Shown here: positions 1-11,741 of the stretch, in pieces
How positions within the stretch are numbered: position 1 is the stretch's first letter
Layout of the letters: the number at the start of each line of letters is the position of its first letter
From: Hemileia vastatrix
Taxonomy: Eukaryota > Basidiomycota > Pucciniomycetes > Pucciniales > Zaghouaniaceae
Direction: 5' to 3'
DNA: 64,000 nt
Assembly: GCA_030280995.1 (NCBI GenBank)
Contig: JASXTE010000017.1
Coordinates: forward strand, 21,381,998-21,445,997
Position numbers and translations under genes: made by a program
Notes under the pieces: generated by a model
The model's database searches: none
What the model was told of the DNA's origin: nothing
What the model saw: the letters and a program-made list of their open reading frames with translations, nothing else

Positions 1-24
1 GTTTTTGAATAACAGCAAAAACAT

Positions 25-1519
25 ATTTGTGGACTCAGATCATGGCCCAAATATTAGGGTACACTTCTTAAAATCTCTCATACAATTTAATCAAGGGAAA
101 AATACAAAGGTGGACTCTGATCTTTGGCCAAAGATGAAGGTCCACCTGTACAAATATCATTGAACACATGTTTGCATGCAAAGATACCATGGTGTACCCT
201 AATCTTTGGCCAAATATAAGGGTACACCTCTTCAAATTTCAAGAAAATATAATTAGGAGAAAAAGCCACAGGTTTGCATTCATCTAAAGCAAACAATTAA
301 GGTTAATTATTCCAAATTCAAAGATGAACACCATTAATTTAGCAAATATAAAATAATATTATATATAGTCTTTGATTGTTAGAATTTGAAGTTATTTTTT
401 TCATGTATAAATTATAACAAACTAACCATGATTAATATCCACAGGTCAAGATTTACATGTGGTTTTAGAAAGAATATTTAAACTTTACTTGAATATCTTT
501 TAGATAAAATTGTACCTGCAGGGAAGGATCAGATTCCGTTATTGTATTTTTGCATGATTTGAAATAATATGAAATAAATTTAGAGGTGTACACTAATATT
601 TTCCCAAAGATCAGGGTCCACTATGGTATTTTTTCCTGCAACTATGTTTTAAGTGATATTCTTAAAGGTGGACCTTCATCTTTGGCCAAAGATCAGAGTC
701 TACCATTGTATATTGGGCTTGATTAAAATTGTATGAGTAATTTATAGAAGTGTAAACTGATCTTCAAGGCATTATCAGAATCTAAAAATATGTTTTTGCT
801 GTTATTCAAAAAGTACATGAAAATTGATGATGTGTACCCTGATCTTCAGGCAAAGATCAGAGTCCACCTTTGTATTTTTTACCTGGACTAAATTGTATGT
901 AAGATTTTGAGAAGTGCACCCTAATATTTAGACCATGATCTGAGTCCACAAATATTTTTTTGCTGTTATTCAAAAACTACATGAAAATTAATGATGTGTA
1001 CCCTGATCTTTGGGCAAAGATCATAGTCCACCTTTTGTTTTTGCCTGTATTCAAATTGTGCATGAAATTGAAAATAAATGACCCTTGTTCTAACACCTTC
1101 ATCAGAGGCATCAATTGTATTTTCTCCTTTCCACACATTGCGCTTGAAAATTGAAGATGTGTACCCTGATTTTCACACAAAGATCAGGGTACATTTGTTT
1201 TTTCTCCTATTCAAATATTTCTTGAAATTTGAAGAGGTATATCCTGATCTTTTGCCAAAGATCAGGGTACACCATGGTACTTTTGCCTGCTACCATGTGT
1301 TCAGTGATATTTGAAGAGGTGGACCTTCAACTTTGGCCAAAGATCAGAGTCCAAAATTGTATATTGTCCTTGATTATAATTGTATCAGAGATTTTGAGAA
1401 GTGTACCCTGATCTTTGCCCAAAGATCAGGGTACATATAAGTGGGTTTACCATTATATTGTTTCCTTTCAACACATTGTTCTTAAAAATTGAAAATGTGT
1501 ACCTTGATCTACAAGCAAA
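25..1519. repeat. Array of about 13 imperfect 36-bp palindromes
   Basis: Units recur every 80-170 bp. The best copies (about 1400-1436, 995-1031, 190-226, 110-146) read GTGTACCCTGATCTTTG, two spacer bases, then CAAAGATCAGGGTACAC, so each can form a long hairpin. Variants swap GTGTACC for GTGGACC at the ends, and the far arm often changes to match. The spacer sequence also repeats in places, for example a stretch near 785-800 and 955-975. The last unit (from 1497) is interrupted by the CACTA transposon, and one more unit lies beyond it at 18171-18205, so the array predates that insertion. No coding signal was found. It could be the subterminal region of a further DNA transposon or a satellite. 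Confidence 0.75.
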
Positions 1520-1555
1520 CACAGGGGGGAAAAAACGAGGACTTGTAGGCGAGTT
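1520..1555 (+). repeat. Left terminal inverted repeat of the CACTA-like element
   Basis: Starts CACAGGGGGGAAAAAA and continues GAGGACTTGTAGGC. It matches the reverse complement of 18076-18111 except at about four positions. It interrupts a unit of the flanking palindrome array, which places the boundary. Confidence 0.8.
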
Positions 1556-2289
1556 GTTTTTCAGGTTTCCTGGAGTAATCTGTGGAGTAATCTCTTGATG
1601 CTAAATTTGATGTCTAGATATAGGTGTATAATTTGTTATCAATATCTGATAATTTATGAGAAATCTCTAAAACCAAACTTTTTTTCTTGGATGCAGATTT
1701 TGGAATGGAAAAATCTTTGAAACTCTAAAAAACAGATATTATCAAATTTCAGACAAGTTCAAATAATATTCTGCACTTTCTTCATGAAAAACACAAATTA
1801 TTTCTATCAAAAGACCAATAACAGGAAAAAGTGCCATGCTATAATTTATTAGAAAAAAAAGTCAAATATAATAACCTGTCATAATGTATTTTGCACTATT
1901 ATTATTTTTTCATTAAACAAATGGATTACATATATTAAGGTAGAGATTCTTGTGCACTGAATTAACTATATCTGAGCCATAAAAATGACCATGTTCACAT
2001 CTTTTCTAAAGTTTATTTGGTGTTAAGTAATATTTGAAGTGTTTTCAAATTGCAAACTATCAAGCATAATCCAAGATCTATTTTATAATTTTGATCAAGA
2101 TTAATTTTCTTATCCTAATCAAGACAATTTGCCTTCAGCTAATGTCAAAAGGTTAGACATTTCTTATGTTTCCTCAGTCAAATGATAGTATCAATTTTTT
2201 GATATCATTATTTCTCCTACTTCTGAAGTTTTTTTTTTGTTTTGTAAGATTAATAATAAAACTGAAAAGTGTTTGCACTTTTAATATAG

Positions 2290-2945
2290 ATATAGATTAG
2301 TCTCTGTCACGTGTAGCAAACTGTTGCTGTGACTCTTCTCTGCAAGTGACCAGCCCTTTCCGGCCACACCCTGGGTCAGATAGACCATAGTACTTTGATA
2401 CTATGGTCCATCTGCCCAAGGGGGCATAGGAGAAGGCTGGCCACATGCAGCGAAGAGTCTCAGCCACAGTTCGCTGCACGTGACAGCCCCTTCTCCCTGG
2501 CTATGGTCAGACAGACCATAACATTAAGTTATAGTCTATCTGACCAAGCCAAGGCGAGGAAAAAAAAAGTTCACATACAGCAAAGTATTGCAGCAATACT
2601 TTGCTGCACGTGACAAGTAATGGTATAGGTGGCCAGGTCAAATGGACCATATCATAAAACAGATATGGTTCATTTGACCCAGCCTTTTGTGGCTAGCTGC
2701 TGGTCACATGCAGCAAAGTGTCGAAGCGATACTTTGCTGTATGTGACTAAGTAGCAGGCACCAATCCTGGCTCAAAAATGAGCCATAAGAAATTGAATGT
2801 TTGATAAATATAGCAAAAATATGTGAGTTAAAATACTGTGGTCCCATGAAAATAAAAATAATTGTGGGATTTTTTTTCATGGGATCAGAGAATGTGAGTT
2901 TAAAAAAAGATTCAATGCACCATAATTTAAACATTATGGTCCATC
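2290..2945. repeat. Cluster of diverse long palindromes inside the CACTA-like element
   Basis: At least five different hairpins lie side by side. Examples are CAGATAGACCATAGTA facing TACTATGGTCCATCTG at 2375-2412, GCAGCAAAGTATTG facing CAATACTTTGCTGC near 2578-2607, and GGTCAAATGGACCATAT facing ATATGGTTCATTTGACC near 2635-2680. They share the elements TGCAGC(G/A)AAG and GACCATA but differ in sequence, so they are separate palindromes rather than copies of one. CACTA elements usually carry subterminal motifs bound by their own proteins, and that is the likely role here. No ORF of note. Confidence 0.65.
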
Positions 2946-3718
2946 AAACCATGAATAAGGGAACTGGGACAGGTGATGACTTTGGAATAAGTATATAGGT
3001 AATTCTTTTTTCAATTTGTTAAGTGAGAAATTGGGGAGTTTCATAGGACTAAATTAACAAAAAATTTATTTATTTCAGCTACATTTTACTACATATTTGA
3101 TGGGAAATAACATATATATAAATTCGTGACTGGCAACATGGAGAGAGAGAAAAAAAGTAAGCAGAGATTGAACATAATATTTATATAAGGTTATGGATTT
3201 TAAGTTTATGGAATTTAGAAAGGTTTTTATGAGGGGTTTAACAGAATTATACTAGAGAGAAAAACCTTTGCGCAGCCTTTCCTGGCACTTTTTAAGCCCT
3301 TTTTCCACCCTCAGCCGGCTCCAGGGAGGCCCCACTGGGGGCAACAGAGGGGCTAAAGGGGGGCTTCAAAGGGGTACGTCAGAGGTAATGAAGGTAAAAT
3401 TTATAATATACTGTTCTTAAAATATAAAATAATAATTTTTTTTTTTGGTTTTTCTAAAATTAAATTTTTTATGTCAAATTTTTTGTATAATTTTTTGGTG
3501 TTGAAGATAGCAATTTTCAAGATTCCCAATATCAAGGTACGTATAAATTCCTTAAAATTTCATTGGGAAATTAAAAGCTGTTTTTGAATTTTAATTAGCT
3601 ATTTCATAAGGTAAAATTTAATCAAATGTACTAAAATATATATTGATATTATTCTATACACTGAACACATCTAGACTTCAATGCATCAACAGATAATTTG
3701 TGTCTACAATAAAGTGAA
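2946..3718. other. AT-rich CACTA-internal DNA without a recognisable gene
   Basis: Mostly AT-rich sequence with a short GC-rich patch near 3270-3375 (AGCCTTTCC, GGCTCCAGGGAGGCC). No convincing exon was found. An upstream exon of the transposase could lie here but no homologous residues were recognised. Confidence 0.5.
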
Positions 3719-3898
3719 TTGTTAATTTTTCAAACCTGTATCTTCAATACTAAGACCCCTTCATGGCAAACCCGTGTTCCTAGTAGTCTAGGAGAGGCTG
3801 GTACATATCTTAAAGCTTCTGAATGGTTTGTACTATGTAAAATTTACTATGTGGCAGCTTTGATACCAGTTTGGGCTATTGAAAATTCTGACGCACGA
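3719..3898 (+). pseudogene. tnp2-like transposase fragment, upstream part
   Basis: The translated segment contains TPSWQTRVPSSLGEAG and later ASEWFVLCKIYYVAALIPVW. From memory of the family this resembles the region of fungal tnp2 (CACTA) transposases where a Pro-Ser-Trp and N/S-LGE box precedes a K-A-D-Q-W and H/Y-L-P-x-x-L-I-x-x-W segment. It ends at the ACGA target site of element A. The reading continues after the element at 16867. The exact exon start is not determined; 3719 is only where similarity begins. The gene is broken by the 13-kb insertion and lacks its N-terminal half. Confidence 0.6.
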
Positions 3899-4991
3899 TG
3901 TGGTCTTCCAACATTGGCAGGGGCCTTTGTTGTGTGATTTGGCGCTGTTTGTGCATGTCTTAATTGACATCTGTTAAGGAATTTGGTATTTTTCTGGTTT
4001 TATTCCGTGGATATTGGGTCTACGGGTATGTGGGTACTATCAGTGGATAGCTCTGGTTTTTCTCTATATTTTATGTCTTGTTGATATTTTTCATATTCTA
4101 GGTTTTAAGGGGTCATTTCCTCATTTTTCATTTATAAAAGATTGCTGTTTAATTTTGTTTTTCGTGTTTTACAGGCTAACCTTAAGTCTTAGGGTTAAGT
4201 GCTTAGTACCATTTGATAGAGCTAATTTTTCTCTATATTTCATGTCCCAATGTTGTTATAGTGAAATTCCGTGTTTTAAAGGTTTTAGTAGTTGTAGCTA
4301 ATTTTTCTAAGTAGATTAGTGGTTTTTATTGGTTTTCTGGCTTCAGGGAGGCCGGGCCGCTTCAGGCGGCATCTATGACGTCAGGCGGCCCGTCCGCCTC
4401 TGTTTTAGGAGGTTGAGGAGCGCTCAAGGAGGGTTTTTTATGCAATTTGGCAGGTACAGGCGCCAGATTGGTGGGTGCACATGGGCTCTTAGTTAGTGGT
4501 CTGTGTGTAAATAGTAAAAAAGACAGTTTGGGGCAACCTTAATCATCATACAACCATCCAGAAATGATCTCATTGTTCCTCACTCAGTTTTCACTTTTTT
4601 TTGGCCACAATTGGCTGTGTTTGTTGCAAGTGAGTTCTTCATTTAACTTAACTATAGAAAATGTTTTCTCTGTTATAGTCTTGCAAGCTATAGCAAGTAT
4701 TATTGCTGTCTCTGGTGTGGATTTGCAGCCTACATCAAGTATCTTTGCTGTCTCTGGTGTGGACTTTGTTCTACATTTCAGTTCTTTGGTCTGGTAGTCT
4801 ATCTGGGGACTACTTTCTTGGCTCATCAAGCAGTCAAGTGTGTTGAAAAGGAGCTTTAGCAAAACAGGAACCAACTTACTTTAGCAAGTAAATCTCACTT
4901 TATTTTTCTAAAGGGACAGGGGATTTTCTCTCTGGTTTTTCTCCAACTCCCTTGGTCAAGGCCTATAGCTAGTACTATAGGATTGTCTACA
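3899..4991 (+). repeat. 5' LTR of element A (1093 bp)
   Basis: Begins TGTGGTCTTCC and ends GATTGTCTACA. It matches 15774-16866 end to end with substitutions but no net length change. A GC-rich block at about 4345-4402 holds several CGG and CCG triplets (GGCCGGGCCGC, GGCGGCCCG) in otherwise AT-rich DNA. T-rich reading frames inside it are judged non-coding. Confidence 0.93.
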
Positions 4992-4995
4992 TTTC

Positions 4996-5012
4996 TGGCG
5001 CCCAACGTGGGG
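4996..5012 (+). promoter_or_regulatory. Primer-binding site, tRNA-Lys(CUU) type
   Basis: TGGCGCCCAACGTGGGG lies four bases after the 5' LTR. Its complement matches the 3' end of eukaryotic tRNA-Lys(CUU) including CCA, the same primer class used by several retroviruses. The identical 17-mer sits at 44417-44433 in element D. Confidence 0.85.
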
Positions 5013-5082
5013 TAGAACTTTCTAGTTCTTTGGAATCTCTGTTTTGTTTGGTTGGCTCTTTTTGGTGTTTTGGACTGTAAAA

Positions 5083-6092
5083 ATGGCTTCTGGTTCTGCT
5101 ATTCCTGTGGTGACTGTCAGTGGGGGGGATGGTCCTCCTTCTGTGATGGTTAGGGAATGTGTGAGGATTAAAACTTGGGATGGTACCAAGTTTAATGGGG
5201 AGGATGTCAAGTGGTTTCTAGAGAAGTATGAAACTGCTGCTGGTGTGGATGGTGCTTCCTACCTGGACATGGTGAAGCAGATTATCTTCTTTATTGGTGA
5301 TAGGTCAGTGGAGAAGGAGATTGTGGCCATGTCTGGCTACCAGAAGAGGGATTGGAAATTGCTGTGTAGGGAGATGGTAGATAGATGGGGTGTCAGGTTC
5401 ACTATGGTGGATCTGAACAAGGTTGTCAGTGAATGGCAATCTTATGGTGGTGTTGGTAACTTACATAGTTACAGGAAGTTTCTGCTACAGTTTGATCCTG
5501 TGGTGGAATATTTGGTGGAAGTGGAGGAGCTGGCACATGAAAATGCTGCCAAGGATGTTTTTTGGTCTGCCCTGGCTAGAGATGTCAGAATGGATGTGTT
5601 GAAGGAGTTGTCAAGAAAGGAATTGATGAAGAATCTTTCTAATGGGGATCAGAAGTTTCCTGCCTTGGATAAGGTGAAGGAGGCTGTTGAGGCCCATTCA
5701 AAGTTATTGGCTGTGGACACCTATCAGGAGGGGTGTGCCAAGTATGTCAGCAAAGTCAGTGAGACTTTGGCTGAAGAGGAAGTTAGGGAGAAAAAGGAGG
5801 AGAAGAATTTGGTGCAGGTTCCCAAACAGGAGAGGGACCCAATGGTGGAGCAGCTGGCTGATCTTACAAAACAGCTGCACATTTTTGTCCAGGAGGCCAA
5901 GAAGGTTAATAAGGCACCTTCTCAGCCAAGAGAGTTTGAAAGGAGGGCTGGTAGGAGTGATCCTTGGGTTTGCTCGTATTGCAGTAGGAGGGGGCACAGG
6001 TCCAATGATTGTTGGGCATTGAAAAGAGATGTGTCTGAAGTAAAAGTGGAGTTTGATGGCAGGGTTTTTAAGTTCCCTGACGGTTCTTTGTG
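5083..6092 (+). pseudogene. Gag of element A, N-terminal part (broken)
   Basis: Structural Gag protein; the ATG at 5083 (MASGSAIPVV) aligns with the Gag start of element D. The frame runs about 336 codons and ends at a stop (6091-6093) caused by a small deletion in the codons after PDGSL; element D reads through the same place. A zinc knuckle CSYCSRRGHRSNDC of the CCHC form lies near residues 298-311. Alpha-helical capsid-like sequence precedes it (VDRWGVRFTMVDLNKVV and similar). Coding continues in other frames to about 6620. Its neighbour downstream is the protease segment. Clearly degenerate, but a useful reference because it retains the zinc-knuckle histidine that element D lost. Confidence 0.85.
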
Positions 6093-6620
6093 AAGCCCAG
6101 TGAGGGGCAGGCTCCTTTTGATTTGGTCAGGAGAAGAGGTGGTCTCAATCAAAGGAGTCCAAGGTTTGAGGAGATTACTGATCAGGGGAAGTCTTCTGTT
6201 AAGGTAGATGAGGACGTCAAGGGAAAGGGCAAGGAGGTCAATAAGGTCTCTTTTTCTACTTTCTTTGGTGGTTTGGAGTTGTAATCTTGTGGTGGAAATT
6301 CAAGTGGTGAATGCTTGGCTGGTGTTTATGATGTGGAAGCAGGAAAGGTGGGTAGGCCTTAGAGCAGTTCTCAGGCACAACCAAAGCCAAATGCTTCAAA
6401 GGGTGATACTAAGCTGAGTGAAGCTAGGAAGAAGTACAGCAAATAGGAGCTCTACAAGATGCAGAAGGGTATGGCTGACATGGGCCCCTCTAGTTTTGGC
6501 GCATTGGACCTGAATGGTGAGCCGATGCCAATGGAGGTGGATTCTGACTCCGAGGAGGATGTTCCTTTGGCTTCATTGCCAAAGCCTGTTTGAGTCAGAG
6601 GTTCTGGTGAGCGATCTGGT
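6093..6620 (+). pseudogene. Gag C-terminal segment of element A, frameshifted
   Basis: Short in-frame pieces alternate between frames (KPSEGQAPFDLVRR, KEVNKVSFSTFFGGLEL, then KMQKGMADMGPSS-like text near 6460-6490). All align with the continuous Gag-protease frame of element D. Several small indels and stops separate them. Nothing else is encoded here. Confidence 0.7.
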
Positions 6621-7463
6621 TTGGTTCCTGTTAATGGTAAATCTGTTGGTGGTGCTGGTCCTCAAGAATCTTTTAGGACCAAGGTGGTGAAGCAAAGAGC
6701 TCACTTTGAGAGGCCAGTAGTGTCTGGTCAAGTTAATGTTTTGGACTCTGTCCTAGAAAGGATAAACCAGGGTCAGGTTTCCCTATCTTATGGGGAATTG
6801 TATGCTATCAGTCCAGGGTTGGCTGATAGGCAGAAGAAGTTAGTGACCAGGAGAAGGGTTTCTTCTGGTGAGGTAGAATACATTTGTGATTCTGCTGAAA
6901 AGTTTGGTGAGTGGTTGGAAACTCATTTTTCTGCTCCTCTGGGATATTTCAATGTCACTCTGAATGGCAGGGAGGCAAGGGTATTGGTGGATTCAGGTTC
7001 TCAGATAAACCTGATTTCCTTGGTTAAGGCAACTAATATGGGCCTCCCCATCAAAACTGGTATTGGTGGGAATTTGAGAGGGATCAGTGGCCATATCACT
7101 GAATTGGTTGGAACTTCAGAGTTTGTGAAGTTAGATGTTGGAGGAGACTCAGGGAAGGTTCATTTTTACATTGCTAAAGGTAATGTAAAAGCAGTTTTGG
7201 GTGGGCCATTCTTGATGGATTTTCAGGCAAGAATAGGTTATCAATTTGATTTGGGAATCAGTTTGGAGTTGACTGGTGAAGACAAAAGGAGTCTTCACAT
7301 GAGGTTATCATCCCCTGGAGAGGATGGTTGGGAGACTAGGCCTGGTTTATCTTCAATGTGCCAGTGCATGGACTGCTGCAGGAGAAGGAAGGAAATGGGT
7401 GCTGCCTCTGTTTTTTTGGAGTGCGGTTCAGGCATTATTGAGAGTCTGTCTTTTTTAGAGTAA
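6621..7463 (+). pseudogene. Gag C-terminus plus aspartic protease of element A
   Basis: Open for 280 codons and collinear with the end of the element D Gag-protease frame. The retropepsin-type active site VDSGSQINLIS is at about 6987-7019, followed by the usual hydrophobic strand and an L-G-G-P-F-L-M-D-F segment that corresponds to the protease C-terminal ILG box. A Cys-rich tail (MCQCMDCCRRRK) follows. The stop TAA at 7461-7463 lies just after the slippery heptamer at 7451-7457. This segment itself is intact; the element is broken before and after it. Confidence 0.8.
7451..7457 (+). promoter_or_regulatory. Putative -1 ribosomal frameshift site T TTT TTA
   Basis: In the Gag-protease frame the codons are TCT TTT TTA GAG TAA, which gives the heptamer T TTT TTA two codons before the stop. 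The Pol frame that opens across this point is exactly -1. Element D has T TTT TTG at the same place. T TTT TTA is a well-known retroviral slippery sequence. Confidence 0.7.
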
Positions 7464-8804
7464 TGAGGGCTGATCACCCTAGTGCTACAACCTCTCCCCG
7501 AGATGAGGAAATCCAAGGTTGTAGTAGGTCAGCTCCCTTGGAGATATACCAAGTGTATTTTCAACTTTCTCTTTTTAATGTTTCTCTTCTCTGCAAGTAT
7601 TCATCAAGTTTTTTATCAAGACTCTGTTCTCTCTCAAGATTCTTAATTATTCTTAATTCAAGTTTAAAGAAGAAGATTGGTTATATATCTTTATTGAAAG
7701 ATATGCGGAAAAGATTTGGGGCGGTGAGATTGGGGTCTAAAAGTAAGTCCTCCCAATTGTGCACCGCTAGGGTTTTTTCTACACCTTTCAAAAACATTAC
7801 GTGGGTCACACCTGTGAGCATTGGGGAAAGCCCTGGTTATTTTTTTAGGACAGAAGAAAACTCAAGAAAAGAAGAAAAAAATTTCAAGATAATTCAAGAA
7901 AATCAAGAAAAAAATCTGAAGATAATGAAGAAAGAAGATGCAAAATATTTTTGTGAAGATCGTCAAGATCTGTTTTTGGGCCTCCAGCATGAGTTTAAAC
8001 TGCAGAAAATTTTGAAGCATGATGATCATCAAGATCAATTTTTGGGCCTCCAGCATAAGGATAAACTGAAAAATTTTAGAAGATGTGATTCAGAAGATGA
8101 ATCAAGATTTGAAGATTTGGAAGTTGGAAGTGAGGATGAAGATGTGGAATTGCGGAAAAGTTTTGGAGTGGTGAGATTGGGGTGTAAAAGTAAGTCCTCC
8201 CAATTGTGCACCGCTAGGGTTTCTTCTACACCTTTCAAAAACATTACCTTGGCCACGCATGTGAGCAATGGGGAAAACCTTGGTTTCTGTTCCAGTTCTG
8301 GTGGTGAAGATTTCCTGAAGATCCCTCAAGTTGAAGGTGGAGCGGCAAAGTATAAGAAGGTAGCGCAGAAGATTAGGCCTGTCAATGAGCCTATGCCTGT
8401 GGATTTGAATCCGCCTTTGAAGAGACCTCATTTGTCAAGAGATCCGTACTGTACTCCTTTGGTGAAAAATCCTCCAGAATTTGTAGAGACAGCTAGGGTG
8501 ACCGTGGAAAGATTGAAAGTTGTTAATTTTTAGTCCTGATGGGTGGTTGTCTGAGGAAGTAAAGAAGTTGTTGTTGCACGTTATTGTGCTAAGAGAAAAG
8601 GCTGTGGCATTTGTTGACGAGGAACGGGGTGTATTGAAGCACTTATATGGGTAACCTTACTTGATTCCTGTGGTTTGCCATGAACCTTGGTAAATCAAAC
8701 CTATTCCGATTCCAGCCGCTATTCGAGAGGATTTTTTAGAGATTGTAAGGGAAAGAGTCAGGACTGGGTTATATGAACAATCAACATCCAGTTACTCAAG
8801 TCCG
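7458..8804 (+). pseudogene. Pol N-terminal linker of element A (frameshifted)
   Basis: The -1 frame runs from the slippery site through 8533, then breaks at a run of T (8526-8531) and continues in another frame (DGWLSEEVKKLLL, RTGLYEQSTSSYSSPVFC) with stops near 8652 and 8690. The linker is low complexity, with acidic stretches and a duplicated segment (SKSSQLCTARVFSTPFKNIT near 7735-7800 and again near 8185-8250). It contains two copies of the small hairpin motif (7981-8003 and 8047-8069) translated as LQHEFKL and LQHKDKL. The end corresponds to the start of the RT domain. Confidence 0.7.
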
Positions 8805-11330
8805 GTGTTCTGTGTAAAGAAGCAGAATGGAAAGTTGAGGGTGGTTCATGATCTTAGAGCCTTGAATAGAGTCACTATCAAAGACACTGGTATGCTGCCA
8901 AGTGCAGAGGATTTTGTTGAAGCTTTTGCTGGAAGGGTGTGTTATAGTTTGGGTGATATTATGGGTGGTTATGATGAGAGGGAACTACATACGGATTCAA
9001 TGCCTCTCACAACTTTTGAGACTCCTTTGGGAAGATTTCAGCTCACTAGGTTGCCTCAAGGAGCAACTAATTCAGTGGCAGTTTATCAAGAACAGATGGC
9101 TTGGATTTTGCAGGATGAGGTTCCTACTCATGCTGGTATTTTTATTGATGATGGTGGAATTAAAGGACCATCCACTGATTATGGTAATGAGGTGTTATTG
9201 GAGAACCTTGGAATAAGGAGGTTTGTCTGGGAATATGCAATAACTCTAGAGAGAGTGTTGTTCAGGATTGAAGAGGCTGGTTTGACCATTTCAGGGTCAA
9301 AATTCTGTTGTTGCGTTCCTGCTTTGGAAATTCTGGGTCATGTGGTATGTAAAGAGGGAAGGATTATGGCGAAGAAGAAGATTAATAAAATTCAGGCATG
9401 GCCAAGGCCTAAAAATAATACTGAAGTCAGAGGATTTTTGGGTGTATGTGTATATGTCAGGATTTTCATTAAGGATTTTTCTTTATTGGCTTCACCTTTA
9501 AGAAGGTTGACCAGAAAAGATGCAGATTGGGAATGGACGGAAGAGTGTGAAGAGGCTTTTCAGAAGTTGAAAAAGGTTTTTGGTGAAGATATAATTCTTA
9601 ACAAGTTGGATTACGGTGTTGGTGCTGGAAAGATTTATCTGGAGCTGGACTCAAGCTATACTGCTGCTGGTGCTGTTTTGTCTCAGGAGGATAAGACTGG
9701 GAGGGTCAGGCCAGTAAGGTATGAGTCTGTGGTGTTTAATGAGGTGGAATCTAGGTATTCTCAACCTAAGTTGGAATTGTGTGGTGTAGCTAAAATTTTA
9801 AAGAAGCTACAGACGGTTTTGTGGGGGCAGCATTTTGAGCTGCAGGTGGATGCAAAATCTTTGGTTCAAATGATCAATACACCTAGTCTTCCAAATGCTC
9901 CAATGACTAGGTGGGTGGCATTTATTCAACATTTTTCTTTTGACCTGGTACACAAACCAGGTAAAACTTTTACTATGCCTGATGGGTTATCAAGGAGGCC
10001 ACCTACAGATGAGGATTCTGATTCTGAAGAGTTTGACGAAGATGTTCCGCTGATTAGGGCCAGCACAAAGGTTGCTGAAGATTTTTCTTTCCTCCCCCAT
10101 GAGGCTAAACTAGATTATTGTTCAGTCCTCCCCAATGAGGCTAATCTGGATGATTGTTCTGACCTCCCCCAAGAGGTTAAACTGGCTGGATCTGATCTTG
10201 ATTCTGGTGATCAGGATGTTTTTGTTGATGAAGATGGAGTTGTTGTTTGGGACAGCTCAAAATTTGAAAAGGGTGTTTTTGTTAGTGAACTGGATTCTCA
10301 CAAGGTTCAGTGGAGAGAGAAGGACGTGCCAAAATTTAAGGATTGGTGTCCTGGTTGGGCTTCTCAATTGGCTCATGTTCACACTGGTATTTTTGATGAC
10401 AGAGTTGTACCCTTGGATGTTGTTTTGTTGGATTTTGAAGATGAGACCTGGGGTCAATCTGGGTCTTATTTTATTTTGGTGGAATATCTGTTGACCTTGG
10501 AGAGGCCAGATAGTTGTGATGATGATACTTGGTTGGCAATCAAGAAGAAGAGTCCTGGATTTTATGTGTCAGGAAGGCGGTTGATGAGAAGGAGACATCC
10601 TAATCCTCAAGTGGTGGTGACTCAGAAGAAGGGTCAAGAATTGGTTTTGAAGTCTTTGCATGAAGACCTTGGTCATAGAGGCTTTGGGGAGACTTATAGA
10701 AGAGTAGCAGGCAGATTTTGGTGGCCAGGTATGAAGTTGGCTGTGCAGGGTTGGGTTCAATCTTGTGAAGAATGTCAAAGAAGAAGTCACTTGAAACCTA
10801 AAGAGGTGGTCCGTGCTACTGGTGAATCAACTTTTTTTGGAAGGGTCAGTCTGGATGCTGTCCATATTACAGAGGGAAGGTATAAATACTTGATTGTTGC
10901 TAGGGATGATTTGTCAGGTTGGGTTGAGGCAGTTCCTCTGGTTAATTTGACTGCCAAGAATGTGGCAGAGTTTTTGAATAAGGAGTGGATTTATAGGTAT
11001 GGGTTGATGAAGTTGGTCACTGTTGATGGTGGGCCAGAGTTTGGTGCCAAATTTAAAGAAGCTGTGGCTAGTGTTGGTTCTAGGGTTAGAGTGGCTACAC
11101 CGTTTTATCCTGAAGCTGAAGGCATGGTTGAAAGAGGCCATCAAATTATCAAGAATGCTTTGGTGAAGATGTGTGGAGATAGTGCCAAAAAGTGGAGGCA
11201 TTATTTACCCTTGGTTTTATTTGCGGATAGGGTCACTGTGAAGAGGACAACTGGCTATTCTCCTTATGATTTAATGTTTGGTCAGAAAGCCGTTCTACCA
11301 GTGGACTTGGAAGCTGTCTCTTATCTTTAA
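8805..11330 (+). pseudogene. Pol of element A: RT, RNase H and integrase
   Basis: One long frame of about 840 codons. Domains in order: RT with the box AGIFIDDGGIKGP in place of Y-x-D-D (near 9133-9172); RNase H with IYLELDSS, ESRYSQPKLELCG and LQVDAKSLV; an acidic linker with three hairpin-motif copies (10091-10185, peptides LPHEAKL, LPNEANL, LPQEVKL); integrase with an HHCC zinc finger (LHEDLGHRG to CEECQRRS) and the D,D,E residues in SLDAVHI, TVDGGPEF and GMVERGH. The frame ends early at 11328-11330. It lacks an in-frame start and the upstream RT part is broken, so it is a pseudogene despite its length. Confidence 0.88.
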
Positions 11331-11741
11331 ATTTATTGGGATGATGTGCGCTCAACGGAAGATTTGCTCTGTGACAGGATGCAACAGTTGGAATGTTGAG
11401 AGGATTGTCAAGAGAAGGCACCCTATAGAATGATGAAGATAAGAAATAATTCAGTCAGATACTGGGACAAGAATTTGGCTCATAGGCTCAGGAATCCCAT
11501 GAAACCTGGTTGTTTGGTTTTGGTGTATAATAGCAGTTTGGATGTCAGTGGGGGAAAATGTTTGCTGACAGATGGAATGGACCTTACAGAGTCAGATCTC
11601 AGGCGTCTGGAGGTTCTTATGTTTGGGAAGAGTTGGATGGTGCAGTCTTGAAAAAGAGGGTGGCTGCAGACCAAGTGAAGAGGTTTTATCCCAGAGGCAC
11701 TAGGCATGAAGAAGATTGACTCCGCAATGAGGATAAACTAC
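11331..11741 (+). pseudogene. Integrase C-terminal tail of element A (degenerate)
   Basis: Pieces match the element D tail: RNNSVRYWDKNLAHRLR and GCLVLVYNSSLD near 11440-11540, then KKRVAADQVKRFYPRG-like text near 11650-11700. It is split by stops and indels. The last hairpin-motif copy, translated LRNEDKL in element D, is at 11719-11741. Confidence 0.65.

Noticed and set aside
960..1598. Short open frames in the palindrome array as genes
   Set aside because: They follow the repeat units themselves (peptides such as VYPDLWAKI recur on both strands) and have no independent support.
4014..4797. Open frames of 77-95 codons in the A-family LTRs
   Set aside because: T-rich frames in a regulatory repeat; both LTRs of one element are copies, so their similarity is not evidence of selection.
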